Assembly (NCBI GenBank): GCA_016718805.1
Contig: JADKCP010000004.1
Span: 372,001-436,000, forward strand
From: Bacteroidota bacterium
GTDB taxonomy: Bacteria; Bacteroidota; Bacteroidia; UBA4408
Direction: 5' to 3'
Length of the DNA: 64,000 nucleotides
The notes below the pieces were generated by a model. That model saw only the letters and a list, made by a program, of their open reading frames with translations. It searched no databases and was not told where the DNA came from. Below, piece after piece: positions 61,443 to 64,000 of the stretch. Each line of letters begins with the position of its first letter. Position 1 is the stretch's first letter. The position numbers and the translations under genes were made by a program.

Positions 61443-62507
61443 TTACCCCCTTTCTCTTCGCTGATTTGTTATTTTTAGTGGGTTTGCGACTAAACCAGCC
61501 TGTTGCTTTCGTTGATGAAAAAGATCGCATGCTAGGTAAACTGCTTGTCGAAAGGATGATTCAGATGCTTTGTTTTTACCGGCAATATCATAGCCCGTTC
61601 CATGATCGGGTGAGGTACGAATAATTGGAAGTCCGGCCGTAAAATTAACTCCGCTTTCAAAAGCCATTGCTTTAAATGGTATTAATCCTTGATCGTGGTA
61701 CATGGCCATTACTCCATCAAATTGATGATACACTTGTGAACCAAAAAAACCATCGGCAGCATAAGGGCCTATCGCCATTATTCCTTCCGACTTTAATTTT
61801 TCGATGGCAGGAATGATGAGTTTAGTTTCTTCTTCACCTAACAATCCGTTATCGCCTGCATGTGGGTTTAATCCCAACACGGCAATTTTAGGTTTACGAA
61901 TTCCAAAATCCTGAATCAGTGAATTGTTTAGCAATTTTATTTTAGTGTAAATTTTTTCAGTGCTTAATGCAGATGCTACCTGATTTAACGGGATGTGGCC
62001 GGTAACAGTTCCAATTCGTAAATCGTCACTAACCAACAACATTAAATAGTCTTTCACATCAAATTTTTCAGCCAAGTATTCTGTATGACCGGGAAATTTA
62101 AAGTTGGCGCTTTGTACATTGTTTTTGTTAATAGGAGCAGTAACTAATACATCTATTTTACCACTTTTGAGGTCGGCAATTGCTAATTCTAATGAAGCAA
62201 TGGCTTTTTCACCAGCAAGGTTGGTACTGGTTCCAAGTTCCATTTTTATTTCTTCATCCCAGCAATTAATCAAATTGGCCATTTTAGGATTTGCTGCATC
62301 TGCCTCACGGATAATATTGAAACTAAAATCAGCTATGCCTAAAGCCTTTCGATGGAAAGATGCAATGCGTGAGGCGCCATAAACAATAGGAGTACACAGC
62401 TGCATCATTCTGTTGTCCATAAACGTTTTAATAATTACTTCCATTCCAATGCCATTGAAATCGCCCATTGAAATACCCACTTTTACATGATTATCTGATT
62501 CTATCAT
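61443..62507 (-). CDS. pdxA: 4-hydroxythreonine-4-phosphate dehydrogenase
   Basis: 354 residues. VGISMGDFNGIGMEVIIK is the family start. The metal-binding His residues are in FPGHTEYLA and MYHDQGLIPFK, and the end segment TSPDHGTGYDIAGKN is intact. It catalyses an NAD-dependent step of pyridoxal phosphate synthesis. Its start is 13 bases after the stop of the PNGase F-like gene. Confidence 0.96.
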   Translation of the reverse strand: MIESDNHVKVGISMGDFNGIGMEVIIKTFMDNRMMQLCTPIVYGASRIASFHRKALGIADFSFNIIREADAANPKMANLINCWDEEIKMELGTSTNLAGEKAIASLELAIADLKSGKIDVLVTAPINKNNVQSANFKFPGHTEYLAEKFDVKDYLMLLVSDDLRIGTVTGHIPLNQVASALSTEKIYTKIKLLNNSLIQDFGIRKPKIAVLGLNPHAGDNGLLGEEETKLIIPAIEKLKSEGIMAIGPYAADGFFGSQVYHQFDGVMAMYHDQGLIPFKAMAFESGVNFTAGLPIIRTSPDHGTGYDIAGKNKASESSFRQAVYLACDLFHQRKQQAGLVANPLKITNQRRERG

Positions 62508-62520
62508 TTCTTTTCTTGAA

Positions 62521-64000
62521 TTACTTTGTAATAACGATGCGCTTAGTATATTGCTTTTGTGCTTGTTTCAAACGAATTAAATACATCCCTTCTGAATAGT
62601 TAGATAAATCTATCTGTTTGCCTTCAGCAGCAAGTTCTATTTTTGAATCACTATAAATGCGATTCGATAAAGCATCAAAAATTTCAAGAGATTCAATTTG
62701 ATTTTTCTCCCCATTAAAATAAACCGTAATTAATCCGTTACTTGGATTGGGCTTTACAACTAATTGAGTTGAATAATTATTTTCCACAATAGAATTAGGT
62801 GCATTGAGCGTAAAGTTTACGGTTTTAAAGGCTCCGAAATCTCCAGTATTTGCAAGGTAAGAAGTTCCCGTTAATCCTTGTATCAAGCGAAAAAAACCAT
62901 TTCCATTGTAGCAACACATCCCATCACCAAAACTATCATACATGGTAAATGAATAACATCCATTTGCCAAATAGAATGTATCGCGGTAAATTAAGTTGTT
63001 ACCTGCATACGGGCCATGCGAATAAAGTATATTTCCTACCACATCCTTTATGTCGTAGGAAGATTCATTTCCAGTATTATCGGTACGAACCAGGAGCCTA
63101 ATTACGTTGGTAGCATAGACGTTTGTAGAATTGAAATTAGCTTTCTGAAAATTATCTGTGGGAAATTCATCAGCTAGTCCATTCGGTAAAATTGCGGTGA
63201 CTTCAATGCTATGTGTTCCGGTAGCTATCGTCAATGCAGGTAATGCAACGCTGGTGGTGTCTAGAAAAGCTAAATTGCCAGTCCAGGTATAATTTGGTTG
63301 AGCAACACCATCCACAGTTATTTGAAATTCAACCGAAGTTAGGGTCGAAGCACCATTGTTTTTTATGAGCACTATTGGATTTGTACCACTACAAACCGGA
63401 TTAGTTCTGCGATAATCGAAAGCACTGTTGGGCTGTTTGATTGCTTGCAGTTCAACATTGTTGGTATAGGAAGGTGGGTGATAATATACCAATTGGGTTT
63501 GTATCCAATATTCAGGTGCATAGCTGCAATTTGGGCCACCGGTATTGGTATAAGGTACCATATCGTAATCGATTACGGCGTTTGTGCCAGCAGCCGCTAA
63601 GGTGGTAATATTGTAATCGTGCGGACGCACCCAGGCACCCGGACACCAATTGGCCCGATTGTAAAACCAGGTTCTTATTGCTGTGCCCGACATGGGTTGA
63701 GGATACAGCGGATTCGCGCCACAATCGTCGCGCCAGAGATGTTGTTGTAAGGTGTTTCCATTTACCAGTAGGGTATGTGTAAGGTCTGAAAACTCTGCTA
63801 CATTCGGATCGGGGTCGCAATTAAAACCGTGACCGGTAGTTACAACCCGCAATTTTGTTTGGTTTGCCAGCGAATCGATGGTAACTGATTTGGGTTGTAA
63901 ATGATTGTCAATGGGGTCGCTGGCATTTCCATATTGAAAAGTACCTGTCCACAAATTTTCGATGCTGTAAGCTTCGCGGATTGGATTTCCTTTTATCATG
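62521..64000 (-). CDS. Peptide-N-glycosidase F-like T9SS protein (N-terminus beyond window)
   Basis: 492 residues visible; the frame is open to the right edge and no signal peptide is seen, so the start is outside. VVTTGHGFNC, EF, LWRDDCG and NRANWCPG match PNGase F (the TTGHG, DEF, WRTDCG and RSNWCPG segments), an enzyme that removes N-glycans from glycoproteins. The Glu before Phe (VAEF) is conserved. The last ~80 residues are a T9SS sorting domain (KPNPSNGLITVYF, NYSEGMYLIRL, KRIVITK). Catalytic competence needs the missing N-terminal part. Confidence 0.88.
   Translation of the reverse strand, partial: MIKGNPIREAYSIENLWTGTFQYGNASDPIDNHLQPKSVTIDSLANQTKLRVVTTGHGFNCDPDPNVAEFSDLTHTLLVNGNTLQQHLWRDDCGANPLYPQPMSGTAIRTWFYNRANWCPGAWVRPHDYNITTLAAAGTNAVIDYDMVPYTNTGGPNCSYAPEYWIQTQLVYYHPPSYTNNVELQAIKQPNSAFDYRRTNPVCSGTNPIVLIKNNGASTLTSVEFQITVDGVAQPNYTWTGNLAFLDTTSVALPALTIATGTHSIEVTAILPNGLADEFPTDNFQKANFNSTNVYATNVIRLLVRTDNTGNESSYDIKDVVGNILYSHGPYAGNNLIYRDTFYLANGCYSFTMYDSFGDGMCCYNGNGFFRLIQGLTGTSYLANTGDFGAFKTVNFTLNAPNSIVENNYSTQLVVKPNPSNGLITVYFNGEKNQIESLEIFDALSNRIYSDSKIELAAEGKQIDLSNYSEGMYLIRLKQAQKQYTKRIVITK

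Overview
The window looks like the chromosome of a free-living or environmental member of the Bacteroidota. It is AT-rich. It holds at least four very large secreted proteins with C-terminal type IX secretion (T9SS) sorting domains, plus one more that runs off the left edge. Several promoters fit the Bacteroidota pattern TTTG-N19-TAnnTTTG. It also has a typical Bacteroidota ExbB-ExbD-ExbD-TonB operon with a PstS-like lipoprotein and a TPR protein, and a carotenoid pair behind an ECF sigma factor. No species call is possible from the sequence alone.

Layout. 1-13760: a block of giant secreted proteins (a partial repeat-rich adhesin-like protein, a small secreted protein, and two T9SS cargo proteins that converge). 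13948-17347: ECF sigma factor, crtI, crtB and a convergent SRPBCC protein (carotenoid module). 17424-20254: persulfide-dioxygenase-like hydrolase with two rhodanese domains, a TPR protein, and pheS. 20475-26498: the TonB energy-transduction operon, ending in a strong shared terminator. 26481-28662: a lipoprotein and an ALDH7-type aldehyde dehydrogenase. 28741-38009: three tandem paralogous surface proteins (Ycf48-like propeller, Ig-like modules, T9SS domain), bracketed by purine-rich repeats. 38011-38131: tRNA-Met and a HAD hydrolase read from back-to-back promoters. 38833-43895: etfB, etfA, a bifunctional nuclease, a nucleoside transporter, thyA and folA. 43965-45995: a lipoprotein, a DUF937-like protein and a DUF1905/YdeI protein.

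45988-53307 is the most unusual region: a compact minus-strand translesion-synthesis operon (radical SAM protein, DinB-type polymerase, DnaE-type polymerase). It is divergent from a LexA-like XRE/S24 repressor. The DinB protein is catalytically intact, carries an internal clamp-binding motif, and has a C-terminal extension that looks like a 2H phosphoesterase (LigT) domain without its histidines. The DnaE protein has lost PHP metal ligands. The repressor frame is broken at a nine-A run. The intergenic region has an operator-like repeat centred on the -33 element and a leader with mutually exclusive pairings.

53434-58218 is the rimP-nusA-infB translation/transcription operon on the minus strand, led by a promoter and an 11-bp hairpin with U-rich tail just before rimP. 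58358-64000 holds a small membrane protein, a MORN-repeat protein, a DUF465 protein, RNase HI, pdxA and the C-terminal part of a PNGase F-like T9SS protein that runs off the right edge.
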